A program made the position numbers and the translations under genes. From an uncultured Lachnospiraceae bacterium (GTDB lineage: Bacteria; Bacillota; Clostridia; Lachnospirales; Lachnospiraceae), in the NCBI GenBank assembly GCA_902783735.1, contig CACZSE010000097.1, forward strand, positions 1 to 6,471: a DNA stretch of 6,471 bases, given 5' to 3'. The number at the start of each line of letters is the position of its first letter. The first letter of the stretch is position 1. Shown one piece after another: positions 1 through 6,471 of the stretch. The notes below the pieces were generated by a model that was given only the letters and a program-made list of their open reading frames with translations, was not told the origin of the DNA and ran no database searches.

Positions 1-19
1 ACATAGATTCGCATCACTG

Positions 20-48
20 ATGTTACTAGACAAGGAAGCTTTTGTCAA
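20..48 (-). promoter_or_regulatory. Predicted sigma-A promoter pointing out of the left edge
   Basis: On the minus strand there is a perfect -35 hexamer TTGACA (43-48), a 17-bp spacer and a -10-like TAACAT (20-25, four of six consensus positions). The flank upstream of the -35 is A/T-rich. Transcription would start near position 13 and run leftward into sequence not shown, so the controlled gene is unknown. The site lies about 70 bp beyond the terminator of the preceding gene, where the promoter of the next minus-strand unit would be expected. The -10 is imperfect, so this is a prediction from sequence only. Confidence 0.45.
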
Positions 49-116
49 TATTTTGCCGATAGAAAACGTCTTATTTAGAGAAATCCCGATAAGTCCATTA
101 ACGAACTTAGAACGTG

Positions 117-163
117 AAAAACCTGTCGGTTTTTTAACGAGTCGTTAAAAAACCAACAGGTTT
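117..163 (-). terminator. Rho-independent terminator after the proline symporter gene
   Basis: A long inverted repeat pairs 119-139 with 143-163, about 21 pairs around a 3-nt loop. In the minus-strand transcript the single irregular position (127 with 155) becomes a G.U wobble, so the stem is fully paired, and it runs directly into a stretch of five U residues (121-117). Read from the plus strand the same position is a C.A mismatch and the tail is only UUU followed by CC. The hairpin begins about 39 nt after the stop codon of the symporter gene, so it most likely ends the minus-strand operon. Confidence 0.9.
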
Positions 164-201
164 CCACATTCTGCGAGCGTTAAACCTCACCGGGTTTCCA
201 C

Positions 202-1758
202 TCAGGCTTTAAGGGCTTCCTGAACTGCTTCGAATTCCTTGACGATCTCGTCAGAGGGAGCCTTGGTAAGAAGGCTGACAACTACGTTGAATACGAGAGC
301 GACAATGAAAGCCGGAAGGAGTTCATAGATATTGAAAGCACCGCCGAGAGGACGGACTAAAAACTTCCAGATGAAGATCATGGCACCACCGCTGACCATG
401 CCGGCAAGAGCGCCCTGCATGTTTGATCTCTTCCAGAAAAGAGCAAGGAGCACGGTAGGACCAAAAGCAGCACCGAAGCCTGCCCATGCAAATGAAACGA
501 TACCGAATACTGAGCTTTCCGGATTCCATGCGATAACAACACCGATGATCGAAACTACAGCAACCGTAGCTCTGGCAACGATCATCTCGGTCTTGGGATC
601 GATGTGCTTCATGAATACTTCTTTAAGGATATTCTGCGATACGCTTGAAGAAGCAGCCAAAAGCTGTGAATCTGCCGTAGACATTGTAGCGGCAAGTATA
701 CCTGCAAGAATGAGACCTGCAATGAGTGAAGCTATAAATCCGTGAGAAGCGATAAGCTGAGAGATAACAACTATTACCTGCTCACCGTCAGCAAGCTGTT
801 CTATAACTCCGTTGTTGCTCATAGCATTACCCATGATACCGATAAAGAGAGCTACGAACAGAGAAATGAATACCCAAACGGTAGCTATACGTCTTGAGAG
901 CGCAAGCTTTTTGGGATTTTCAATAGCCATGAATCTTAAAAGGATGTGGGGCATTCCGAAGTAACCGAGGCCCCATGCCAATGTTGAGATCTTTGTTATA
1001 AAGCCGTAATCGATCGCAGTGCCGTTTGACGCATCATGCATGGCATTGAGATCAAAATATCCTGCGAGGCTTCTTGCATTGTCCAAAACTGCACCCATGC
1101 CGCCAACGCTGTTAACGCCGTAACATACAATGACAACAAGAGCAAATGTCATGATGATGCTCTGCCAGAAGTCGGATGTACTTGCTGCCATAAATCCGCC
1201 AAGTACGGTATAAAATATGATAACCAGTGCAAATACTATCATTGCGGTATGATAACGCTCAACCGTAAGTTCTCCGCCATTACTGAAAAGTCTGCCGAAG
1301 AGCTTTCCGCATGCCGAGAAACCTGAGCCGGTGTAAGGAACGAAGAATATTACTATGACCACAGCGGCGATCACAGAGAGGATGTTCTTGTCATCTCTGT
1401 ATCTGTTTGAGAAAAATGCCGGAAGTGTGGTTGAATTATTGCTCACAACCGTATAGGTACGTAATCTTCTTGCAACAAACAGCCAGTTAAGGTATGTACC
1501 TACAGCAAGACCGAGTGCTGTCCAAAAAGCATCTGCGAGTCCGGTCATGTATGCCACACCCGGAACGCCCATCAAAAGGTAGCTGCTCATGTCAGATGCT
1601 TCCGCACTCATGGCGGTTACAAACGGGCCGAGCTTTCTGCCACCCAAAAAATATTCGTCGGTATTGCCGCTGTTTTTCTTAAATGACCATATACCGATAC
1701 CGATAACAAAAATCATATACAGCACTATGGCTATCATGATACCTACTGTTGAACTCAT
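202..1758 (-). CDS. putP: Sodium/proline symporter (solute:sodium symporter family)
   Basis: The 518-residue product is a polytopic inner-membrane protein of the SSS family (TC 2.A.21), close to the roughly 500 residues of characterised PutP proteins. It should couple inward sodium flow to L-proline uptake. Residues 54-64 (ASDMSSYLLMG) match the PutP helix carrying the sodium-binding aspartate, here D56. GGFMAASTSDFWQ at 187-199 is another family block. ATMSTADSQLL at 357-367 carries S360 and T361, corresponding to the sodium-ligand Ser/Thr pair of PutP. The N-terminal helix is followed by the typical DEYFLGGR segment at 34-41. The start is fixed by a strong Shine-Dalgarno AAGGGAGGG (1767-1775) eight bases before ATG. 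It is the last gene of the block, 45 bp after the alanine symporter gene and followed by a terminator. Proline specificity is inferred from overall PutP resemblance; a related SSS substrate cannot be excluded. Confidence 0.92.
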   Translation of the reverse strand: MSSTVGIMIAIVLYMIFVIGIGIWSFKKNSGNTDEYFLGGRKLGPFVTAMSAEASDMSSYLLMGVPGVAYMTGLADAFWTALGLAVGTYLNWLFVARRLRTYTVVSNNSTTLPAFFSNRYRDDKNILSVIAAVVIVIFFVPYTGSGFSACGKLFGRLFSNGGELTVERYHTAMIVFALVIIFYTVLGGFMAASTSDFWQSIIMTFALVVIVCYGVNSVGGMGAVLDNARSLAGYFDLNAMHDASNGTAIDYGFITKISTLAWGLGYFGMPHILLRFMAIENPKKLALSRRIATVWVFISLFVALFIGIMGNAMSNNGVIEQLADGEQVIVVISQLIASHGFIASLIAGLILAGILAATMSTADSQLLAASSSVSQNILKEVFMKHIDPKTEMIVARATVAVVSIIGVVIAWNPESSVFGIVSFAWAGFGAAFGPTVLLALFWKRSNMQGALAGMVSGGAMIFIWKFLVRPLGGAFNIYELLPAFIVALVFNVVVSLLTKAPSDEIVKEFEAVQEALKA

Positions 1759-1803
1759 GGTGTTTACCCTCCCTTGATCAATGAATCAAAATGTTGATGT
1801 GTT

Positions 1804-3336
1804 CTATTCTTCCCCTGCTCTGATCCTTGCAGCCTGTTCCTTTTGGGTTTCTGGATCAAATGAAAGAACCGGTTCTATATCCTCGCCCTTTATTCTTCTG
1901 GCGATATAGTTTCTGAGTATTCTTACAACAACAGGTGAAAGCGATATTACACCTATAAGGTTGGGGATCATCATCAGTCCGTTAAATGTATCCGAGATAT
2001 CCCATGCAAGAGAAGATGTCATGAGTGAACCGCTTATTATCATAAGAACAAATATCACTCTGTAGATCTTTGTACCCTTTATGCCAAAAAGGTATTCAAC
2101 TGCCTTGCTGCCGTAGTGTGACCATCCGAGTACCGTTGTAAATGCAAACAGCAACATGGCTATCGCAACAAATCCCTGACCGAAACTTCCGAATACATTA
2201 CCGAATGCCGTTGCTACAAGAGTAGCATCGTCAACACCTTCGACGGCAAGACCCGTAGAAAGGTCTATAGCTCCCGAAGAAAGGACTACAACCGCTGTCA
2301 TGGTACATACGACAAATGTATCCGCAAAAACCTCAAATATGCCCCAGAGTCCCTGTTTGATGGGCTCTACAACATTTGAGTTAGAGTGAACCATTACCGA
2401 TGAACCAAGACCAGCTTCATTGGAGAATACGCCTCTCTTGCAACCCTGTGTTATGACTGTTTTGATCATGATACCTGTTGCGGCTCCGCCTACGGCCTTA
2501 ACACCGAATGCAAACCTGAATATGGCTGCAAACATTGCGGGAACCACATTAATATGCATTATGAAGATCACAAGTGCCCCCACGACATATATTATTGCCA
2601 TAAAGGGAACGACTCTCTCAGCAACCGCTGCTATTCTCTGAAGACCGCCTATGATAATGATACCGCCCAGTACCATGAGCACGATACCTATCACAAGATT
2701 GACAACATTTATATCTCCATAAAGAACAGGCGCATTTACATTTGCAAAGAATGCACTCTTTAAGTTTGCCGTGATCTTGTTTACCTGGCCCATGTTACCT
2801 ATGCCGAATGAAGCAAGTATGGCAAAGAGTGAAAACAAAACAGCAAGAACGCCACCGATCTTCTCATAGCCTTCTATCTTGCCGAGTCCGTCCTTAAGGT
2901 AGTACATTGCACCGCCTGACCACTCGCCTTCTTTGTTCTTTCTTCTATAGAATATACCGAGAACATTTTCGGAGAAATTGGTCATCATCCCAAAGAAAGC
3001 TGCGACCCACATCCAGAAAACCGCTCCGGGGCCACCAAGTACGATAGCTGCCGAAACACCGGCAATATTACCTGTTCCGATCGTGGCTGCCAATGCTGTA
3101 CAGAGTGCCTGGAACTGTGAAACACTTCCTTTGTCCTTGTTCTTTCTTGAAGCCTTATCAAAAACTCCGCCGACAGTCTTCTTCATCCAGTGTTTAATGT
3201 GAGTAACCTGGAAGAAGCCGGTCAATATGGTCATAATGACACCGACACCGATCAAAAGTACCAGACCGACCTGGACCCAAACAAAGGTGTTGATCACATC
3301 GTTTACGGCAGATAGTCCGTTCAAAAACTGCTCCAT
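1804..3336 (-). CDS. Sodium:alanine/glycine symporter (AGCS family)
   Basis: The 510-residue protein is a multi-pass cytoplasmic-membrane transporter of the alanine or glycine:cation symporter family (TC 2.A.25), which imports alanine and/or glycine with sodium. The family signature is present as GGPGAVFWMWVAAFFG at 101-116, preceded by the conserved ATIGTGNIAG at 84-93. A second conserved block, SNEAGLGS, starts at residue 305 and is followed by the FEVFADT segment. Family members commonly read GMATK(F/Y)AE after the signature; here it is GMMTNFSE, which suggests a distinct subgroup rather than a defect. The ATG is preceded by a purine-rich AGAGAGGG site. The gene begins 35 bp after the membrane-protein gene with no terminator between, so cotranscription is likely. 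The C-terminal tail of about 25 charged residues should be cytoplasmic. Alanine versus glycine preference cannot be read from sequence. Confidence 0.93.
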   Translation of the reverse strand: MEQFLNGLSAVNDVINTFVWVQVGLVLLIGVGVIMTILTGFFQVTHIKHWMKKTVGGVFDKASRKNKDKGSVSQFQALCTALAATIGTGNIAGVSAAIVLGGPGAVFWMWVAAFFGMMTNFSENVLGIFYRRKNKEGEWSGGAMYYLKDGLGKIEGYEKIGGVLAVLFSLFAILASFGIGNMGQVNKITANLKSAFFANVNAPVLYGDINVVNLVIGIVLMVLGGIIIIGGLQRIAAVAERVVPFMAIIYVVGALVIFIMHINVVPAMFAAIFRFAFGVKAVGGAATGIMIKTVITQGCKRGVFSNEAGLGSSVMVHSNSNVVEPIKQGLWGIFEVFADTFVVCTMTAVVVLSSGAIDLSTGLAVEGVDDATLVATAFGNVFGSFGQGFVAIAMLLFAFTTVLGWSHYGSKAVEYLFGIKGTKIYRVIFVLMIISGSLMTSSLAWDISDTFNGLMMIPNLIGVISLSPVVVRILRNYIARRIKGEDIEPVLSFDPETQKEQAARIRAGEE

Positions 3337-3371
3337 GTTTTTTCCCTCTCTTTCAGAAAATGATCCTTAAT

Positions 3372-4499
3372 CTATACTCCGAGTTTTGTTGATTCGTAAT
3401 CTTCGTCTATCTCATTTCTCACAAGTGCTTTTATGTGGGAATCTCTCCTGTCAGCAGAGATGATCTCTCCGCTGTCAAGCTTAAGATCGACTGTTCCGTC
3501 ATCTTTTACAACAATATCCTTAAACCACACAACCACTTCAGCCTTGCAGGCAGCGCCGTCTGCCTGACTGATGACAGATTCAAAGCAAAGCTTGATATCA
3601 TTCATGTGAGTTCCCGTTTTACCGTATTTGTCTTCTTTAAGTACAGCCAGATAAGAAGAAATGTAACTTGGAGAACTCCACACAAAGGTAGTCTTTTTAT
3701 TTACATATACCGGGACAAGACCTGCATCGCAGAATATCCTCATGCCATATTCGTTAGCATCGGTAAACAAAGATAAAGCCTCTTTTTTCAAAGAGGCCAT
3801 CATTTCGTCTGTTATCTCATCGGTATCGGTGATATATCTGTCTACGCCCTCTACACTAAAATCTTCGATACATTCGCTTGAAGCAACCGTCGCAACATAA
3901 TCAAGTTCCTCAAGATCCGCTTCATCAAAAACCGCCCGGACCTTTACGGTGTCGCCCTCGTCGTAATACTCTTTTTCATCTACGATCTCGTAAGATACAA
4001 CATCGTTAAACTCTCCGGCCGAAGCATCTATCTTCGCCGTCAGCAACGGAGCAATGCCTTCAAACTCAACCCTGATGCCCTTGAAAAGATCACGTTTTGA
4101 GACCGGCGTCGGGTCCACCAGACCTGAAACGGTATAGTGCTGAGCGTTAGCCTTAACCTTAAGATTGTACAGCTTTGCCGCTTTTTTGTCGTAATTGTAT
4201 GTTATGGTCACTTCATCACCGTTTGTTAAACCTTCAGACTTGCTGAATTCCACCGAAACGGTGTTAAAGAACACACCATATTTATCATCGATATCTACTG
4301 TTGCGCTTAAGCTTCCCTCACCGTTAAATCCCGTAAGGGTTATATGTGCATATTGACTGAGATCCACCTCGGTCTTGCTCACGTCATTGAGCACCACATA
4401 TAAAACGGTAAACAGAGCTGCTATAAGAGCAAATAAAAAACAAACTCTTAAATATATCTGTCTTGTTCTTTCCTGTTTGGTCATTCGTCTTCTAGCCAT
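3372..4499 (-). CDS. Unrecognised single-pass membrane protein with tandem extracytoplasmic repeats
   Basis: I do not recognise a named family for this 375-residue protein. It has a basic N-terminus (MARRRMTKQERTRQ), one hydrophobic segment at about 17-37 with no lipobox or clear cleavage site, and then a long hydrophilic region, implying a membrane anchor with the rest outside the membrane. Two similar units are visible. Residues 52-104 and 141-192 share a beta-like opening (HITLTGFNGEGSLSATVD versus GIRVEFEGIAPLLTAKID), a matching F-N-x-V strand and a closing GDEVTITYNYD or GDTVKVRAVFD strand at nearly equal spacing. The C-terminal part, about 225-375, is a separate mixed alpha/beta region containing two cysteines. 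The start is supported by a GAAAGG site (4509-4514) about nine bases upstream. The gene follows its own predicted promoter and precedes the alanine symporter gene by 35 bp. A cell-surface or transport-accessory role is possible, but no function is assigned. Confidence 0.85.
   Translation of the reverse strand: MARRRMTKQERTRQIYLRVCFLFALIAALFTVLYVVLNDVSKTEVDLSQYAHITLTGFNGEGSLSATVDIDDKYGVFFNTVSVEFSKSEGLTNGDEVTITYNYDKKAAKLYNLKVKANAQHYTVSGLVDPTPVSKRDLFKGIRVEFEGIAPLLTAKIDASAGEFNDVVSYEIVDEKEYYDEGDTVKVRAVFDEADLEELDYVATVASSECIEDFSVEGVDRYITDTDEITDEMMASLKKEALSLFTDANEYGMRIFCDAGLVPVYVNKKTTFVWSSPSYISSYLAVLKEDKYGKTGTHMNDIKLCFESVISQADGAACKAEVVVWFKDIVVKDDGTVDLKLDSGEIISADRRDSHIKALVRNEIDEDYESTKLGV
3778..3797 (-). 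other. Terminator-like hairpin inside the membrane-protein gene
   Basis: In the minus-strand (sense) RNA a perfect 8-bp stem GCCUCUUU/AAAGAGGC closes a GAAA tetraloop of the stable GNRA class and is followed by UUUAUCUUUGUUU. The element is within codons for residues around 235-241. It has the stem, loop and U-rich tail of a weak intrinsic terminator or an RNA stability element, but the U-tract is interrupted and it may simply reflect the encoded residues. Confidence 0.35.
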
Positions 4500-4537
4500 G
4501 ATACTAAACCTTTCTTTTCTAAAGCCAAGTCTTTTTC

Positions 4538-4566
4538 ATATTACCAAACAAGACGGTTTACGTCAA
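4538..4566 (-). promoter_or_regulatory. Predicted sigma-A promoter for the membrane protein-symporter block
   Basis: The minus strand reads TTGACG (-35, 4561-4566, five of six consensus bases), a 17-bp spacer, then TAATAT (-10, 4538-4543). The predicted start near 4530 gives a leader of about 30 nt before the ATG at 4499, containing the gene's Shine-Dalgarno site. The -35 lies within the last codons of the LysR gene and the spacer covers its stop codon. The promoter would let the membrane protein and the two symporters be expressed independently of the oxidoreductase genes. No terminator is visible between LysR and this promoter, so readthrough from upstream is also possible. Confidence 0.65.
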
Positions 4567-5430
4567 ATCTTTATACTCTTCAACGATATGATTGTACATG
4601 GTCCTTACGGCCGGTGCCATGTAATCGGGATTTAATACCGCAAGTCCGATTATCCTGCAGGGATTTCCTCTTAAGGGATAAATGTTGACATCATAGTGTA
4701 TGTCGTTCATGCAAAGCTTGGGCATGAGGCATATGCCAAAGCCCATCTCCACGAGTTTGACCGTTGAAAGGTCGTCGACCACATGATAATTTGACTGAAC
4801 GGTCAGCTTATTTTCCTTTAAGAAATTCTGAATATCGGCATCCGTACATTCTCTCTGGGTAACAAACTGATGGTTTCTCATCTCTTCTATCTCTATGTAT
4901 TCGCCCTTCGGATGCATGTCCTTGGGAAGAATGCATAAAAGAGGATCTTTGCAGAGCGGTTCGATAGGTATGTCTCCCGCACTGGATACCGACAGAAAAC
5001 CCAGATCCACTACGCCGTTCTTTATCCAGAACGCAACCTCATCGTATGAACCCTGATATACCTCTATCTCGACCTCCGGATATTTTTTTTCGAAGGAGCT
5101 CATGATCTGAGGCAGCCAGCTGGTACAAACGCTCGAAAAGACACCGATCTTTACCTTTCCGGCTTTCAGACCGTTTGTCTCGGCGATAAACTGCTGAAGA
5201 GATTCATCACTGTTAAGGACCGCATTGACGTAAGGCAGCAGATGCTCCCCGTAGTTTGTGAGCGTTACGCCGTTCTTGCTTCTGGTAAGAACCGAAAAGC
5301 CAAGCTCCGCTTCCATGGATGCGATGGCATGGCTGATGGCTGACGGCGTCAGTCCCAATATGTCGGCAGCCTTTCGAAAGCTCCCTATATCGGCTACGGT
5401 TTTAAAAACCTGATAAGTCAGTAATGTCAT
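4558..5430 (-). CDS. LysR-type transcriptional regulator
   Basis: The 290-residue protein has the standard LysR layout and length. A winged helix-turn-helix lies at about 2-60 with the recognisable GSFRKAADILGLTPSAISH (16-34) and the MEAELGFSVLTR wing region. A linker helix follows to about 90, then a periplasmic-binding-protein-like effector domain from about 92 (GKVKIGVFSS) to the end, including EVYQGSYDEVAFWIKNGVVD. It should act as a DNA-binding tetramer responding to a small ligand; the ligand cannot be deduced. It starts nine bases after the oxidoreductase beta-subunit stop, and its likely Shine-Dalgarno (AAAGGA) sits in that gene's final codons, about 12 bases from ATG, so it is probably translated from the same message. 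LysR regulators are more often divergent from their targets, so this same-strand position in the middle of the cluster is notable. Likely targets are the flanking genes, by inference only. Confidence 0.93.
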   Translation of the reverse strand: MTLLTYQVFKTVADIGSFRKAADILGLTPSAISHAIASMEAELGFSVLTRSKNGVTLTNYGEHLLPYVNAVLNSDESLQQFIAETNGLKAGKVKIGVFSSVCTSWLPQIMSSFEKKYPEVEIEVYQGSYDEVAFWIKNGVVDLGFLSVSSAGDIPIEPLCKDPLLCILPKDMHPKGEYIEIEEMRNHQFVTQRECTDADIQNFLKENKLTVQSNYHVVDDLSTVKLVEMGFGICLMPKLCMNDIHYDVNIYPLRGNPCRIIGLAVLNPDYMAPAVRTMYNHIVEEYKDLT

Positions 5431-5439
5431 ATAAAAGCA

Positions 5440-6384
5440 TTATCCTTTTGCACACTTATACTGAAGATCTTCCCATCTTCTGTCCACTTCTTCCTGGAAT
5501 CTTACGATCAGCTCTTCGTTTCCGGGCTTGAAAAGATGTTTGAATCTTCCCTGAGCACGTAAGAAGTCTTCGATGGGCAGTTTCTTCTTGGGCTCATAGC
5601 TGAGTGTCCACTTGCCGTGATCCACTTCAAATAACGGCCAGTAGCATGTATCCATGGCCAGCTTACAGATGTTCATGATCTCCGATGTCTCATATCTCCA
5701 TCCTCTGGGGCAGGGAGCCATGACATTCAAAAATGCCGCTCCTTCCGTATAGATGGCCTTTTCACTTTTTACATACAGATCCTTAAAATCGTTTGTAAGA
5801 GTTGTCTGGGCCACATAAGGAACATTGTGATCGGCAATGATGCTTGCAAGGTCCTTTCTGCACTGCATCTTACCGTTTGACTCTTTGCCGACAGGTGTCG
5901 TAGTCGTATCGGCATACATGGGAGTCGCACTGGATCTCTGGATACCGGTGTTCATGTAAGCGCCGTTATCGTAGCAGACATATACCATATCATGACCGCG
6001 TTCCATCGCACCCGAAAGCGACTGGAAGCCTATATCGTAGGTACCGCCGTCTCCTCCGAAGGTTATGAACTTAAAGTTTTCATCTTCGGGTAATCTTCCT
6101 CTTTTTTTGAGAGCCTTATAAGCTGTTTCAACACCGCTTAATGTAGCGCCGGCATTCTCAAAAGCATTATGAATATAACTGTCTTCCCATGCAGTATAGG
6201 GATACATATATGTAGATACTTCCAGACATCCGGTAGCATTACCGATAACGGCTCTGTCTCCCTCATGAAGTGCACGGAGTACACCTCTTACCGCTATTGT
6301 CGCTCCGCAGCCTGCGCACATACGATGACCGGGTGCGAGTCGCTCCGGTTTATTCATCGCTTCTTTAAAATTATATTTACTCAT
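5440..6384 (-). CDS. porB: Pyruvate:ferredoxin oxidoreductase, beta (thiamine diphosphate-binding) subunit
   Basis: This 314-residue subunit belongs to the multi-subunit 2-oxoacid:ferredoxin oxidoreductases, cytoplasmic enzymes that convert pyruvate and CoA to acetyl-CoA and CO2 while reducing ferredoxin. Thiamine diphosphate binding is shown by GGDGG at 110-114 and YDNGAYMNTG at 138-147, the usual GDG...N spacing. Cysteines C23 and C26 (MCAGCG), C53 and C225 (APCPRGW) match the four ligands of the proximal [4Fe-4S] cluster, so the subunit looks catalytically complete. The TTTTPVGK segment at 160-167 is typical of the pyruvate-type beta subunit. The length fits the split PorB form, not the single-chain enzyme of about 1,200 residues. 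The ATG is three bases after the upstream stop, with GGAG inside the preceding gene, so translation is probably coupled. A related 2-oxoacid specificity cannot be fully excluded. Confidence 0.92.
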   Translation of the reverse strand: MSKYNFKEAMNKPERLAPGHRMCAGCGATIAVRGVLRALHEGDRAVIGNATGCLEVSTYMYPYTAWEDSYIHNAFENAGATLSGVETAYKALKKRGRLPEDENFKFITFGGDGGTYDIGFQSLSGAMERGHDMVYVCYDNGAYMNTGIQRSSATPMYADTTTTPVGKESNGKMQCRKDLASIIADHNVPYVAQTTLTNDFKDLYVKSEKAIYTEGAAFLNVMAPCPRGWRYETSEIMNICKLAMDTCYWPLFEVDHGKWTLSYEPKKKLPIEDFLRAQGRFKHLFKPGNEELIVRFQEEVDRRWEDLQYKCAKG

Positions 6385-6387
6385 CGT

Positions 6388-6471
6388 CTATCTCTGCTCC
6401 ATCTTATCTCTTAAACCAATATACTTAAACTGCTCGGGCTTCTTACCGTTTACTACGGCATCCTCAAGCTC
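6388..6471 (-). CDS. porA: C-terminal end of the probable 2-oxoacid:ferredoxin oxidoreductase alpha subunit (partial)
   Basis: An open frame enters from the right edge and ends at TAG (6388-6390). It encodes 27 visible residues beginning ELEDAVVNGKKPEQF and ending in DKMEQR. It stops three bases before the beta-subunit ATG. In split pyruvate:ferredoxin oxidoreductases the alpha gene normally lies directly before beta, and a short charged tail with a YIGLRD-like motif is compatible with PorA. The visible part is too short to prove identity; the assignment rests mainly on position. The gamma and delta subunits, if present, should lie further upstream outside the window. Confidence 0.7.
   Translation of the reverse strand, partial: ELEDAVVNGKKPEQFKYIGLRDKMEQR

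Noticed and set aside
332..745. 137-codon plus-strand open frame
   Set aside because: It lies wholly within the antisense of the proline symporter gene, has no Shine-Dalgarno site or family resemblance, and is explained as a shadow of the real coding strand.
1776..1791. TTGAT-N6-ATCAA inverted repeat between the two symporter genes
   Set aside because: The stem is only 5 bp and A/T-rich and is followed by the Shine-Dalgarno site, not a U-tract, so it is not a terminator and is too weak to call an operator.
3435..3776. 113-codon plus-strand open frame
   Set aside because: It is antisense to the repeat-containing membrane-protein gene, which has a good start site and coherent protein architecture; no independent support was found for this frame.
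5083..5090. Run of eight A residues in the LysR coding strand as a possible programmed slippage site
   Set aside because: The reading frame on both sides encodes a continuous, normal LysR effector domain, and nothing indicates a functional alternative-frame product.

Overview
The window reads as a bacterial chromosome segment in which every supportable gene lies on the minus strand. Strong AG-rich Shine-Dalgarno sites, an AGCS-type sodium:alanine symporter, a split pyruvate:ferredoxin oxidoreductase and a U-tract terminator suggest an anaerobic Bacillota of the class Clostridia, possibly Lachnospiraceae. That placement is inference from protein style and composition and has not been tested by a search.

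In transcription order (high to low coordinate) the window opens in the last 27 codons of a gene that is probably the alpha subunit of a 2-oxoacid:ferredoxin oxidoreductase (6388-6471). Three bases later comes the beta subunit with its thiamine-diphosphate motif and four cluster cysteines (5440-6384). Nine bases further is a LysR-type regulator (4558-5430). A strong predicted sigma-A promoter (TTGACG, 17 bp, TAATAT) overlaps the end of the LysR gene. It starts a second block: an unrecognised single-pass membrane protein with two tandem extracytoplasmic repeats (3372-4499), a sodium:alanine/glycine symporter (1804-3336) and a sodium/proline symporter (202-1758). The block ends in a long terminator hairpin (117-163). 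At the left edge a predicted promoter points out of the window toward another minus-strand gene.

Functionally, the genes combine pyruvate oxidation to acetyl-CoA with sodium-driven uptake of alanine (one transamination or deamination step from pyruvate) and proline, with a LysR regulator between them. This fits an amino-acid- or pyruvate-linked fermentative module, but the link is inference from gene order. I see no mobile element, CRISPR array, tRNA or rRNA and no clear evidence of a new defence or other exotic system. The points most worth a second look are the repeat-containing membrane protein, the promoter with a possible operator over its -35 element, and a terminator-like hairpin inside the membrane-protein gene.
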